DNA from: CAZZNQ01 sp964655775
GTDB lineage: Bacteria; Planctomycetota; Brocadiia; SM23-32
Reading direction: 5' to 3'
Assembly (NCBI GenBank): GCA_964655775.1
Contig: CAZZNQ010000026.1
Span: 1 to 44,262 of the forward strand
Length of the DNA: 44,262 nucleotides
Made by a program: the position numbers and the translations under genes. Below the pieces are notes generated by a model. That model made no database searches. It saw only the letters and a list, made by a program, of their open reading frames with translations, and was not told the origin of the DNA. Below are positions 22,442 to 30,333 of this stretch, in pieces; positions within the stretch are counted from its first letter, which is position 1, and the number at the start of each line of letters is the position of its first letter.

Positions 22442-22454
22442 GGCGCGAGAACCG

Positions 22455-22931
22455 ATGAAGCCCGTACTCGTCGCGGGGCTGGGCAACCCGCTGATGCGGG
22501 ACGAAGGCGTGGGAATCCGCATCGTTGAGATGTTGGCCGCCCGAGACCAGGACTTCCCCCGGGCGGAGTTCGTCGACTTAGGCACCGGTGGGCTGGATGT
22601 GCTTCACGCCATGTCCGGCCGAGAGAAGGCCGTCTTCATCGACTGTGCCTTCATGGGTGCCTCCCCCGGCGAGGTGAGGAAATTCGACCCGCAGCAGGTG
22701 ACATCGGTGAAGGCCGGGCCGGGCGCCTCGGCGCACCATGGTGATCTGCTACGCACCATAGAGATTGCCGGCTGCCTGGGCGATCGCCCCGACCGGATCG
22801 TCATCTTCGGAATCGAGCCGAAGTGCGTCGCCCCGGGTGAGGAACTCTCCCAGGAGCTTGAGGCGCGGCTCGCCGAGTATGTCCAGGCCGTCGCCCAAGA
22901 ACTCTCTTCCCCTGCGAAGCCCTGCCCTTAG
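22455..22931 (+). CDS. hydrogenase maturation protease (HycI/HyaD family)
   Basis: The 158-residue protein has the family N-terminus GLGNPLMRDEGVGIRIVEML, whose Asp/Glu residues bind the nickel of the immature large subunit, then VDLGTGGLD and GxHxGDL-like sequence (SAHHGDLL). It cuts the C-terminal tail of HydA after Ni insertion, locking the active site. It lies 13 nt after hydA, so the substrate is almost surely that subunit. A weak purine-rich ribosome-binding site precedes ATG 22455. The C-terminal 20 residues are variable. Confidence 0.93.
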   Translation: MKPVLVAGLGNPLMRDEGVGIRIVEMLAARDQDFPRAEFVDLGTGGLDVLHAMSGREKAVFIDCAFMGASPGEVRKFDPQQVTSVKAGPGASAHHGDLLRTIEIAGCLGDRPDRIVIFGIEPKCVAPGEELSQELEARLAEYVQAVAQELSSPAKPCP

Positions 22932-22956
22932 CCCTGAATCCCAGCCGCCCTCGGGC

Positions 22957-22962
22957 TATAAT
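22957..22962 (+). promoter_or_regulatory. possible internal -10 box before hypA
   Basis: A perfect TATAAT with a poor -35 (CTGAAT, 22934-22939, 17-nt spacing). It could let hypAB be transcribed apart from the structural genes; the intergenic gap here (59 nt) is the largest inside the operon. Confidence 0.35.
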
Positions 22963-22990
22963 GGAGGCCGTTCAGGGGGAATCCGAATCC

Positions 22991-23338
22991 ATGCACGAGC
23001 TGTCGCTGTCGCAGGAGATCGTCCGGGCCGCGCTCCAGGCCACCGATATTCCTCGCGGAGGTATCTCCGCCATAGGAATCGAGGTCGGCGCGCTCTCCGG
23101 CGTCAATATGACATCGATGGAGTTCTGCATGCGCGTCGTGCTCGACAACGAGGGAATGGAGCACGTGCAAGCCAAGATAGCATGGGTGCCGGCTAAGCTT
23201 CGCTGCGCCTGCGGAAGCATCTACAAGACAGACGATATGTTTGCCGGTTGTCCGGCTTGTGGCGGGTTCCAGCGCGAAGTGCTGTCCGGCAAGGACGTGA
23301 GCATACAATACGTGGAGACCGATGATGGCCAGGGTTGA
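22991..23338 (+). CDS. hypA: hydrogenase nickel chaperone HypA
   Basis: HypA delivers Ni to the hydrogenase large subunit with HypB. The 115-residue product begins MHEL, where His2 and Glu3 are the Ni-site residues; this fixes the start at 22991 rather than farther upstream. The zinc site is formed by C72-A-C74-G and C87-P-A-C90. The first pair is C-x-C here, a variant I believe is seen in some bacterial HypA proteins. GGGGGA lies about 10 nt before the ATG. The end overlaps hypB by 17 nt. Confidence 0.94.
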   Translation: MHELSLSQEIVRAALQATDIPRGGISAIGIEVGALSGVNMTSMEFCMRVVLDNEGMEHVQAKIAWVPAKLRCACGSIYKTDDMFAGCPACGGFQREVLSGKDVSIQYVETDDGQG

Positions 23339-23975
23339 CGTAAACAGGTCGGCAAGAGAGAGCAACGACGAGGTAGCCGCCGCAAACCGCGATCTGTTCG
23401 AGGCGAACGGCGTGTTCACCATGAACCTGATCGGCTCGCCGGGTTGCGGGAAGACGGCGATCCTCGAGCATACTGCGACGCACTTCCCTGGCCGGTTTGC
23501 TGCCGTCATCGGCGATGTGCAGACTGCTCTGGACGCCGAGCGGATCCAGCGCCACGGCATGGAGGCCCACGCCATCGAGACAGGGGGAAGCTGCCACCTC
23601 AACGCGCGACAGATAGCGCAGGTGGTTGGGCAGATGGATCTCGCTGGACTCGATTACCTCTTCATCGAGAACGTCGGCAACCTGGTTTGTCCGTCCACGC
23701 TTGACCTCGGCGAGAACATCAAGGTCGCGGTGCTGAGCGTGCCGGAGGGCGACGAGAAAATCCGCAAGTACCCCGCTCTGTTCGTGCGCGCAGACGTGGT
23801 GTTCATCAACAAGACCGACCTTCTGCCCCACTGCGAATACGACGTGGAACGCGTGGCTCAGGACGCCGAGCACGTGCGCCCCGGCGTGCGCGTGTTCGAA
23901 GTGTCGGCCGCGGAGGGGACAGGATTCGAGCCGTGGTTCGATTTCCTGCGCGAACAGACAGCCGGTTTGCGTTGA
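23322..23975 (+). CDS. hypB: hydrogenase nickel-incorporation GTPase HypB
   Basis: HypB is the SIMIBI GTPase that works with HypA to load nickel. The 217-residue protein has the P-loop GSPGCGKT (38-45), the metal-binding block TGGSCHLNARQI, ENVGNLVCPS and the guanine motif NKTDLLP. There is no His-rich N-terminal stretch, so it should not store nickel as the longer HypB proteins do. ATG 23322 or 23325 is possible. The rest of the Hyp set (HypC, D, E, F) is not in the window and must be encoded elsewhere for the hydrogenase to mature. Confidence 0.95.
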   Translation: MMARVDVNRSARESNDEVAAANRDLFEANGVFTMNLIGSPGCGKTAILEHTATHFPGRFAAVIGDVQTALDAERIQRHGMEAHAIETGGSCHLNARQIAQVVGQMDLAGLDYLFIENVGNLVCPSTLDLGENIKVAVLSVPEGDEKIRKYPALFVRADVVFINKTDLLPHCEYDVERVAQDAEHVRPGVRVFEVSAAEGTGFEPWFDFLREQTAGLR

Positions 23976-24021
23976 CGGAATGACCTGCGCACTGCGCGGG
24001 AACCGGCCGATGGAGGGATCC

Positions 24022-24348
24022 ATGGACGAGGAAACGAACCACCTCACTCGCGAGTTCGAGTTCGACCCAGACGCGACCTGCAAAGTCCGCTGGACCTTCA
24101 CGATACCAGCCGACGATAGACAGCCACGCATCGAGAATGTGGTGATTGAGGGTTACCGGCAGACGGAGGAAAGCCGCGAGCGGGGTTGTCTGGGGCACCC
24201 GCGGACCATCGAAGCCCTGCTGACGCAACGTCCCCTCCGCAGCATTGACGAAGGCGCTCTTGCTGCAACCTGTTGCGTGCGACACCAGTCCTCCGGGCAG
24301 GCGCTCGCCCATTGCATACGCCGCCTCAAGGAGGAGTTCGGTGCCTGA
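24022..24348 (+). CDS. small Cys/His protein of unknown function, TSCPD-like in outline
   Basis: The 108-residue protein has a beta-rich first half (LTREFEFDPDATCKVRWTFTIP, ENVVIEGYRQT) and a second half with RGCLGHPRTIEALLTQRP, then LAATCCVRHQSSGQALAHCIRRL. The outline (strands, a Cys-Gly turn, a helix, a Cys-containing motif, a closing helix) recalls the TSCPD domain, but the diagnostic TSCPD residues are absent, so this is only a resemblance. The five Cys and several His could bind metal. I chose ATG 24022 after GGAGGG. It is the last gene of the hydrogenase operon, 46 nt after hypB, and converges with bioY at 14 nt. A role in hydrogenase metal handling is speculation. Confidence 0.55.
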   Translation: MDEETNHLTREFEFDPDATCKVRWTFTIPADDRQPRIENVVIEGYRQTEESRERGCLGHPRTIEALLTQRPLRSIDEGALAATCCVRHQSSGQALAHCIRRLKEEFGA

Positions 24349-24362
24349 CTGCCCGTGGCCGG

Positions 24363-24953
24363 CTACTCCTTCGGCAGCAGCGCCGCAGCCAACCCGGCGG
24401 CCAGCAGCGACTTGAGCGCGTCTCCCGCGATGAACGGTGCCGCGCCCATCAGGAACGCCGCGCCCAGTCCCGTCCCCAGATAGAGCGCGAGGTAGACGGT
24501 CCCCAGTGCCAGTATCGTCGCCGAGGCAGCCAGCATCAGCAGGACCAGCGGCGCGAAACGGCGCATATGCGGGAAACGGTCGCAAATGTAGCCCAAAGCC
24601 GCCGCCACCAGGACAAAGCCCACCAGGTACCCGGCCGTAGGCCCCAGCAGCCCGCTAGAGCCCAGCGTGAACCATGAGATGCCCGCCGTGCCGAGTGCGA
24701 CATAGATGACCTGGCTGAGCCCGCCGCAGCCGCCCCCCAGCAACACTCCGGCCAGAAGCACCGCCAGCGTCTGCCCCGTCACCGGGACGGGCGTGAACGG
24801 AAGCGGCACGCGGACCATGGCCAGGAGCCCCGTAACGGCCGCCATGCCGATGGCGGCGGCGATCTTCGCCGGAACGGACAGCTCACGGCTCCGGCAGTAG
24901 GCTCGGGAACGCAGGTAGCGGTACAGAGGAAGAGCACAAGAGATATGTCTCAC
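24363..24953 (-). CDS. bioY: biotin transporter substrate-binding subunit BioY
   Basis: BioY is the membrane S-component that binds biotin for an ECF-type importer, and in some bacteria works alone. The 196-residue protein has about six hydrophobic helices and the family blocks VPLPFTPVPVTGQTLAVLLAG and GPTAGYLVGF. The N-terminal 25 residues, from a GTG at 24953, are polar and Arg-rich, so the exact start is uncertain, though no better one is visible. No ECF ATPase or T-component genes adjoin it. It lies 87 nt downstream of fhs on the same strand and may be co-transcribed. It pairs logically with birA at 10402-11244. Confidence 0.92.
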   Translation of the reverse strand: MRHISCALPLYRYLRSRAYCRSRELSVPAKIAAAIGMAAVTGLLAMVRVPLPFTPVPVTGQTLAVLLAGVLLGGGCGGLSQVIYVALGTAGISWFTLGSSGLLGPTAGYLVGFVLVAAALGYICDRFPHMRRFAPLVLLMLAASATILALGTVYLALYLGTGLGAAFLMGAAPFIAGDALKSLLAAGLAAALLPKE

Positions 24954-25040
24954 AGTTCGGGATCTCCGATCGGGGCTGGAAATGGAGCAAACAGTATATC
25001 AGGTCGCCGCGAGACGCCGCCACCGGAACGCGCCTGCGGC

Positions 25041-26729
25041 TCAGAACAGGCCGACGATGCGTCCTTCGGCGTCGATGTCGACCCTCTCGCCCGCCGGGTG
25101 CGAGGGCAGGCCCGGGATGGTTCTCATGTCGCCGCAGAGCGGATACAGGAACCCGGCGCCGAGTGAAGCGCGCACTTCGCGAACCGGCAGCGTGAATCCC
25201 GTCGGCCGTCCCTTGAGCGACGGATCGTGCGAGAGGGACAGGTGCGTCTTGGCCATGCAGATCGGCAGCCCGTCGCAGCCAAGCTTGACCAGACGACGCA
25301 TGTCGCGCCGCGCGCGTCGCGTGTAGCTGACCGAGCCCGCGCCGTAGACCCTTGTCGCTATCGCCTCGATCTTCTCCCTGATGGATGCGTCCAGCGGGTA
25401 GAGAAACTCGAAGTCACTCTCGGCCTCGCAGGCATCGACGAGCGCTTCTGCCATCTCGACTCCTCCGGCGCCCCCGTGCTCCCAGACGTCGCTGACAACA
25501 ACCCGGCGCGCCCCCGCCGCCAGCGCCTGCTCCCGCACGGCGTCCAGTTCCGCGTCCGTATCCGTTCGGAAGCGGTTCACGCAAACCACGGACGGCACGC
25601 CGAACAACGCCACGTTCTCGATGTGCTTGCGCAGGTTGGCGCAGCCGTCGGCAACCGCCTCCGGATCCTCCTCCACCAGTTCCTTCGGCAGGGGTCTGCC
25701 AGGAACCACGCGCACGCCGCCGCTGTGCATCTTCAGCGCGCGAACCGTCGCCACCAGCAGCACGGCGCTGGGCACCAGCCCGCTGACGCGGCACTTGATG
25801 TCCATGAACTTCTCCATGCCGATGTCGGCGCCGAACCCGCTCTCCGTCACAACGTAGTCGCCCAGTTTCAGCGCCATCATGTCGGCCAGGATGCTGCTGT
25901 TGCCGTGCGCGATGTTGGCGAACGGGCCGGTATGGACGAACGCCGGTCCACCCTCGATGGTCTGCATGAGCGTGGGCTTCAGGGCATCCTTCAGCAGAAC
26001 CGTCATCGCCCCTGCGCATTTCAGGTCCTCGCAGGTCACCGGGTCGCCATCATAGGTGTAGCCCACGATGCAGCGCCCCACACGCTCGCGCAGGTCCTGC
26101 AGGTTGCGCGAGAGGCCGAGTACGGCCATCAGCTCGCTCGCAACGCTGATCTCGAACCCGCTGCGGCGCACGAATCCCTTGTCCAGGCCGATGATCACCT
26201 CGCCGAGCCCCCAGTGGTCGCAGAGGTCTACGACACGGTGCCAGGTGATCGTGGCCGGGTCGATGTTGAGGCGGTTCTTTCGCTTCAGGCTGTTGTCCAG
26301 GAACGCAGCGGCCAGGTTGTGGGCGATGCTGACCGCGTGCACGTCGCCGGTCAGATGCAGGTTGAAATCCTCCATCGGGACGACCTGGCTGTGCCCACCG
26401 CCGGCCGCGCCGCCCTTGATGCCGAACACGGGCCCAAGCGACGGCTGCCGGATGCAGACGATGGCCTTCTTCCCGATGTGGCACAGAGCCTGGGTGAGGC
26501 CGATGGTCGTAACGGTCTTGCCTTCGCCCAGCGGCGTCGGCGTGATCGCCGTTACGTCGATATACTTGCCGTTTGGCCTGTCGGCGAGCCGATCTACTAT
26601 CGACGGCTTCACCTTGGCCTTGTAGTCTCCGTACAACTCCATCTCGTCTCGGTCAATGCCCGCCTCTGCGGCGACTTCTTCGATTGGCTTCAACGTCGCC
26701 TGCCGGGCAATCTCCAGATCGCTTTGCAC
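25041..26729 (-). CDS. fhs: formate--tetrahydrofolate ligase
   Basis: Fhs makes 10-formyl-THF from formate, THF and ATP, feeding purine and formyl-Met synthesis and, in acetogens, the methyl branch of the Wood-Ljungdahl pathway. The 562-residue product (family size about 555) has the ATP loop PTPLGEGKT (64-72), QPSLGPVFGIKGGAAGGG and, later, EGGPAFVHTGPFANIAHG. I chose GTG 26729: GAGGGAG lies 7 nt upstream and VQSDLEIARQATLKPI aligns with the usual N-terminus; the frame is open back to 26783. A BioD-like/DRTGG protein gene lies upstream, and a corrinoid protein and hydrogenase are in the same window, but no other Wood-Ljungdahl genes are. Confidence 0.96.
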   Translation of the reverse strand: MQSDLEIARQATLKPIEEVAAEAGIDRDEMELYGDYKAKVKPSIVDRLADRPNGKYIDVTAITPTPLGEGKTVTTIGLTQALCHIGKKAIVCIRQPSLGPVFGIKGGAAGGGHSQVVPMEDFNLHLTGDVHAVSIAHNLAAAFLDNSLKRKNRLNIDPATITWHRVVDLCDHWGLGEVIIGLDKGFVRRSGFEISVASELMAVLGLSRNLQDLRERVGRCIVGYTYDGDPVTCEDLKCAGAMTVLLKDALKPTLMQTIEGGPAFVHTGPFANIAHGNSSILADMMALKLGDYVVTESGFGADIGMEKFMDIKCRVSGLVPSAVLLVATVRALKMHSGGVRVVPGRPLPKELVEEDPEAVADGCANLRKHIENVALFGVPSVVCVNRFRTDTDAELDAVREQALAAGARRVVVSDVWEHGGAGGVEMAEALVDACEAESDFEFLYPLDASIREKIEAIATRVYGAGSVSYTRRARRDMRRLVKLGCDGLPICMAKTHLSLSHDPSLKGRPTGFTLPVREVRASLGAGFLYPLCGDMRTIPGLPSHPAGERVDIDAEGRIVGLF

Positions 26730-26822
26730 CTTACGACTCCCTCTGGCATTCTGAACGGGGCTATTGAGGCCGCCTCGGCGCATCAGCCCGCTGTCGATAC
26801 TCTCCTCACCGCATGTGTGGCA

Positions 26823-26855
26823 ATCGCCTCGCAGAGCGTGCGCTCAGGAGGCGAT
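26823..26855 (-). other. strong stem-loop upstream of fhs
   Basis: An 8-bp perfect stem (26823-26830 with 26848-26855) has a nested gagc/gctc hairpin inside. It lies in the 180-nt gap between the BioD-like gene and fhs. No T-tract follows on either strand, so it is not a standard terminator. It may be a processing, stability or regulatory element. Confidence 0.45.
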
Positions 26856-26910
26856 GGAGGAAGTCCGGCACGGAGCGGCTCGGCTCAGGCGTCGCCGGCT
26901 TCCCCGACGG

Positions 26911-28026
26911 CTACTCTCCGTTCGGTTTCGTCAGGCCAACGGCCCGGAATATCTTGGCCGTGTCCACGTAGCTGCGCACCACGTCCTCGGCGGCCTGAAT
27001 CTTGTCGACGTCCTGCGGCGTGATCTTCGGCACCAGGCGCCGCACCTCGAACGCCGCTGCAGCAGTATCCTCTTCGCTCAACAGGACCGGCACGTCCACT
27101 CTGTCCATGATCGCCCGGATGCTGTCGTCCGGCACCAACCCGCCCGTAAGCACCATCCCGGCTATCTGCGGGGCGCTCCCCTTCTGATTCATGAGCTGGG
27201 CATTGAGCGTGGCGATGATGTTGTCCACGCGGTCCCCGGGGACGATGACCAGCGTGCCGTCCTTCAGGTAGTTGACCATGTTCTGCGGCGCCATCGCGGC
27301 GACGATGATGCTCTGGACCTTGTTCTCAATGTGCTCTTCACCGCACTGAACCTTCATGCCCAGCTCGTCCCGCAGGTGGCGCATGGTTCGGTAGGTGAGC
27401 TCCGGCCGATACGGCACCACGCCCAGGCAATCCATCCCGTGCTGAGCGAGGCCCATGCGGACCGCCTCACTTACCTTGTCGTATTTCTCCTCGTACACCT
27501 TGTTGATTATCGCGCCGATCACCGGCACGCCGTGGTGCTGGAACAGGGCCTGGTTCAGACAGAGCTCGTCGATGCACCGCCCGATCCCGCCGCCGCTGAC
27601 GATCACAACCTGCGCGTCCAGCAGCGCGGCGACCTCCGCGTTGGAGGCGTCCAGCACGCTGCCCACCCCGGCGTGCCCCGTGCCTTCGACAATGACGATA
27701 TCCTTCTCCTCGTCCAGTCCGTTGACGGCTTCCACTATCCGAGTGTGAACGGACTCGGGGTCGCGGCGGTGGATGTACTCGTTCGTGTAGCCCCGAGGAA
27801 TCGTCACCGGACTAAGCATGCCCACCGCTCCCGGCACGCCGAGCGCGCGCTTGAACAGCACGGCGTCCTCGTCCACCTTCTGGTCGCCCTCAAGCACGTA
27901 GCGCTGCCCCACCGGTTTGATAAAGCAAGCGCGGTACCCGCACGCAACGGCGGCGCGGTATATGCCCACGCTCATCGTGGTCTTTCCCGCGTGCTGTTCG
28001 GTTGCGGCTATATAGATTCTGGCCAT
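26911..28026 (-). CDS. BioD-like N-terminal/DRTGG-domain protein (COG0857 type)
   Basis: The 371-residue protein starts with a dethiobiotin-synthetase-like P-loop domain (RIYIAATEQHAGKTTMSVG, then FIKPVGQ and DIVIVEGTGHAG). It continues into a DRTGG domain (about 225-330; YLKDGTLVIVPGDRVDNI, then MVLTGGLVPDD). The same pair of domains forms the N-terminal regulatory region of some long phosphotransacetylases; here the catalytic Pta domain is absent, so a sensory or regulatory role in acetyl-phosphate/acetyl-CoA metabolism is a guess. I chose ATG 28026 because the family begins M-x-x-I-Y-I-A. An ATG at 28113 with AGGAGG 10 nt upstream would add 29 residues and cannot be excluded. It lies upstream of fhs. 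Confidence 0.8.
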   Translation of the reverse strand: MARIYIAATEQHAGKTTMSVGIYRAAVACGYRACFIKPVGQRYVLEGDQKVDEDAVLFKRALGVPGAVGMLSPVTIPRGYTNEYIHRRDPESVHTRIVEAVNGLDEEKDIVIVEGTGHAGVGSVLDASNAEVAALLDAQVVIVSGGGIGRCIDELCLNQALFQHHGVPVIGAIINKVYEEKYDKVSEAVRMGLAQHGMDCLGVVPYRPELTYRTMRHLRDELGMKVQCGEEHIENKVQSIIVAAMAPQNMVNYLKDGTLVIVPGDRVDNIIATLNAQLMNQKGSAPQIAGMVLTGGLVPDDSIRAIMDRVDVPVLLSEEDTAAAAFEVRRLVPKITPQDVDKIQAAEDVVRSYVDTAKIFRAVGLTKPNGE

Positions 28027-28171
28027 ATGCCTATGGAATGGTCCCAGGGAGTAGCACGCCACCATCCGCCGCGAGCCCCGCTTCACGGGGCGGAGGGCGG
28101 GCTCCAACGCCATGAAGATACCGCCTCCTGTTTGCGTACAGGCTAACCGTTCAGGGAGGCGACATGCAACC

Positions 28172-29014
28172 CTACAGGCCGGACGAAAGGTCCGGGGAAG
28201 GCTCCTCGCTGGCACGTCGACTGAACAGGTAGCCGACCGCGAACCCATACAGACCGTTGGCCAGCACGCAGCCCAGGAGCGCAAGGGGACTCAATGGCTC
28301 GGCCAGGAGAACCGACCGGCTGACCATCGGAGCCACGGCGCCCAGAGCCACCAGCGTGGCGCCGACAGCACACGCCGTCTCCAACCGGCTGCCCCTGAGC
28401 ATCTTGATTGCCGGCAGTACGAAGACGATCACCAGTACAGCCCGCGCGGTCTCGAACGCAAACGCCCGCCAGATCGGCTCGCCCGGCTCACGGGGAACGA
28501 GAACGGCATAAAGACCCACCCAAAGCACCGTACATGCCCCCATCTTGAGCAGCCATTCACCGACCGGCAGGTGCAGTCTGGGGCTCTCGCGTACAAGCGC
28601 CTGATCGTGAGCCCTTCCCATCAACACCACCAGGACCAGCGAGAAGAGCAGTCCCACCAGGAAGCCGTGAGCAGTCAGCAGCGCCCCCGTGGACGGGTCC
28701 ACCAGATCGGCCGGCAGCAGTATGGCACGGCTTTGGGTGATGAAGCTGTCCACACCGAAGAACGCCACGAAGACGGCGACCATCAACTGAGTACCCGACC
28801 ATCGGGAGCGAACGACGAGGTAAGCGAGCGAACCGGTGACCAGCAGCCGGGAGAGTCCGATGAGGACGAGCACACGGCCCGCACTCCGGGCCGCCGAAGG
28901 GAAGCCGTGGAAATGGTGCCGAACACCGTATGACAGCACGGAAATGGCCGTCAGGAGCAAAGCTGCGGCAACAACCCGCCATGAGTATTTCGCCAAAGCT
29001 CTCATCGAGTTCAT
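28172..29014 (-). CDS. multi-pass membrane protein of unknown function
   Basis: I do not recognise this family. The 280-residue product has about eight hydrophobic segments, for example VVAAALLLTAISVLSYGV, LMVAVFVAFFGVDSF, LLFSLVLVVLMG and AVLVIVFVLPAIKML, with short charged loops and a polar C-terminal tail. There is no signal peptide with a cleavage site and no catalytic motif that I can see. ATG 29014 and ATG 29005 are both possible. It is 145 nt upstream of the BioD-like gene on the same strand and divergent from the terpene-cyclase-fold gene. Confidence 0.65.
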   Translation of the reverse strand: MNSMRALAKYSWRVVAAALLLTAISVLSYGVRHHFHGFPSAARSAGRVLVLIGLSRLLVTGSLAYLVVRSRWSGTQLMVAVFVAFFGVDSFITQSRAILLPADLVDPSTGALLTAHGFLVGLLFSLVLVVLMGRAHDQALVRESPRLHLPVGEWLLKMGACTVLWVGLYAVLVPREPGEPIWRAFAFETARAVLVIVFVLPAIKMLRGSRLETACAVGATLVALGAVAPMVSRSVLLAEPLSPLALLGCVLANGLYGFAVGYLFSRRASEEPSPDLSSGL

Positions 29015-29168
29015 TGTCGGCAGCTCGTCGCAGCTCTACACGGTGATCTTACAGCCTGGCGCCCAAGCGGCAGGATAGCAGAGCGGACGGCCATCCGCAA
29101 CAGACCGCACGGCACACTGCCGCCCTCAAACCGGCGCTTCTCCGACTGAAGTCGGTTCCCGGGCGTTG

Positions 29169-29174
29169 TATAAT
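29169..29174 (+). promoter_or_regulatory. probable -10 box for the terpene-cyclase-fold/moxR/DUF58 group
   Basis: A perfect TATAAT, 58 nt before ATG 29233. The -35 region is poor (CTGAAG, 29146-29151) and overlaps a small ccgac/gtcgg hairpin (29142-29155), which might be a regulator site. Confidence 0.45.
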
Positions 29175-29232
29175 AACGTGGCAGCGCCAGTCGCGGTGCA
29201 CAGGTTGCCCCCTGCTGCGAGATGGAACAAGT

Positions 29233-30306
29233 ATGGAAAAGGTCCGGACGCCAATGCGCCTCGCCGCCCTTGCGGTCGCGATGCTCTGTGCTGCAAACGC
29301 GGTCGGCGCGCCAACGGACCACGCGAACGCAGGTCGCGCAGGTACGGACAGCATGGATGTAGGACGACAGCGGGCGATCGAGCGCGGCATCGCCTACCTT
29401 ATATCCACTCAGAATCCGGACGGCAGTTGGCTCAGCGAGGGGCGGACGGGCCGCTATCCGGCGGCCATGACGGCCCTGGCAACCTTGGCCCTCCTAGCCG
29501 AAGGCAACGGCTGCTACAGCGGGCCGCATGCGGCCAACGTGCGGAACGGGGTGGAGTTCCTCCTGAGGTCGTCGGATCCGGAAACCGGTCTGATCGGCGA
29601 GTACGAAGCCGGACGGCCGATGTTCGGACACGGTTTCGCCATGCTGACGCTGGCCCTGGTGCACGGATCGGAGGGGCAGGTCCAGCTTCACGAACGCGTG
29701 CGGGTTGTGCTGCAGCGCGCGGTCGACCTGACCGTTCGCTCCCAAGGGGAACTCGGCGGATGGTACTACACTCCCGACGCCGACAACGATGAGGGGGCCG
29801 TGACCGTTACACAGGCGCAAGGGCTGCGTGCATGCGCCAATGCCGGGATAGCGGTGCCCCAGACCGCTGTGGATAGGGCGATGGCCTACCTGGAGAACTC
29901 AGCCAATCCGGACGGGGGCATGGCCTACCGGGCCAGCAGGCCGGGAGAGAGCCGGGCCGGCATAACCTGCGGCGCTCTGGCCACGATGCAGGCCCTGGGG
30001 ATATACGAGGGCCGACTCGTGGAACGTGCGCTGGCCTTCGCCCGGCAGAACGTTCCACTTACGTCGCCTAACCCGGCAGGCGGAGGCCACTTCTACTATA
30101 GTCACCTCTACCTCTCCCAGGTGCTGCACTTCCGCGGCGGCGAGCAGTGGGACAGCTACTTCGATACTCTTAGCGGCTGGCTGGTAGACGCGCAGCAGCC
30201 GGACGGCAGTTGGAACGGCGACTATATAGGTAAGGTGTACGGGACAGCGGTCGCTCTTCTCATTCTGCAGCTTCCGCAGGAGGCGCTGCCGATTCAGCAG
30301 CGCTGA
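29233..30306 (+). CDS. secreted prenyltransferase/squalene-cyclase-repeat protein
   Basis: The 357-residue protein begins with a signal peptide (basic MEKVRTPMR, a hydrophobic stretch, then NAVGAP). The rest is a series of alpha-hairpin repeats of the terpene cyclase/prenyltransferase-beta fold. Each has the QnPDGSW-type turn, seen clearly as TQNPDGSWLSEG, NSANPDGGMAYRAS and QQPDGSWNGDY, with GGWYYTPD between. The fold is shared with pectate-lyase-like and protease-inhibitor-like proteins. The DxDD motif of true squalene-hopene cyclases is missing, so it is probably not a terpene cyclase. It is followed by moxR and a DUF58 gene, a combination that suggests an envelope-assembly role. Location: periplasm or outside. 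Confidence 0.82.
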   Translation: MEKVRTPMRLAALAVAMLCAANAVGAPTDHANAGRAGTDSMDVGRQRAIERGIAYLISTQNPDGSWLSEGRTGRYPAAMTALATLALLAEGNGCYSGPHAANVRNGVEFLLRSSDPETGLIGEYEAGRPMFGHGFAMLTLALVHGSEGQVQLHERVRVVLQRAVDLTVRSQGELGGWYYTPDADNDEGAVTVTQAQGLRACANAGIAVPQTAVDRAMAYLENSANPDGGMAYRASRPGESRAGITCGALATMQALGIYEGRLVERALAFARQNVPLTSPNPAGGGHFYYSHLYLSQVLHFRGGEQWDSYFDTLSGWLVDAQQPDGSWNGDYIGKVYGTAVALLILQLPQEALPIQQR

Positions 30307-30333
30307 CGATCCGCCAGACGGAGACCCGCGAGC

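Noticed and set aside
26730..26910. THF riboswitch upstream of fhs
   Set aside because: GGAGAGTA is present, but the pairing CCGCTCC lies 5' of it instead of 3', so the P1 helix cannot form in the right order.
25227..27023. Long open frame antisense to fhs (about 600 codons)
   Set aside because: It is a third-position GC shadow of fhs and its leader; it has no recognisable domain and no ribosome-binding site.
29233..30306. Squalene-hopene cyclase
   Set aside because: The fold repeats are there, but the DxDD catalytic motif is missing, the protein is half the length, and it has a signal peptide.
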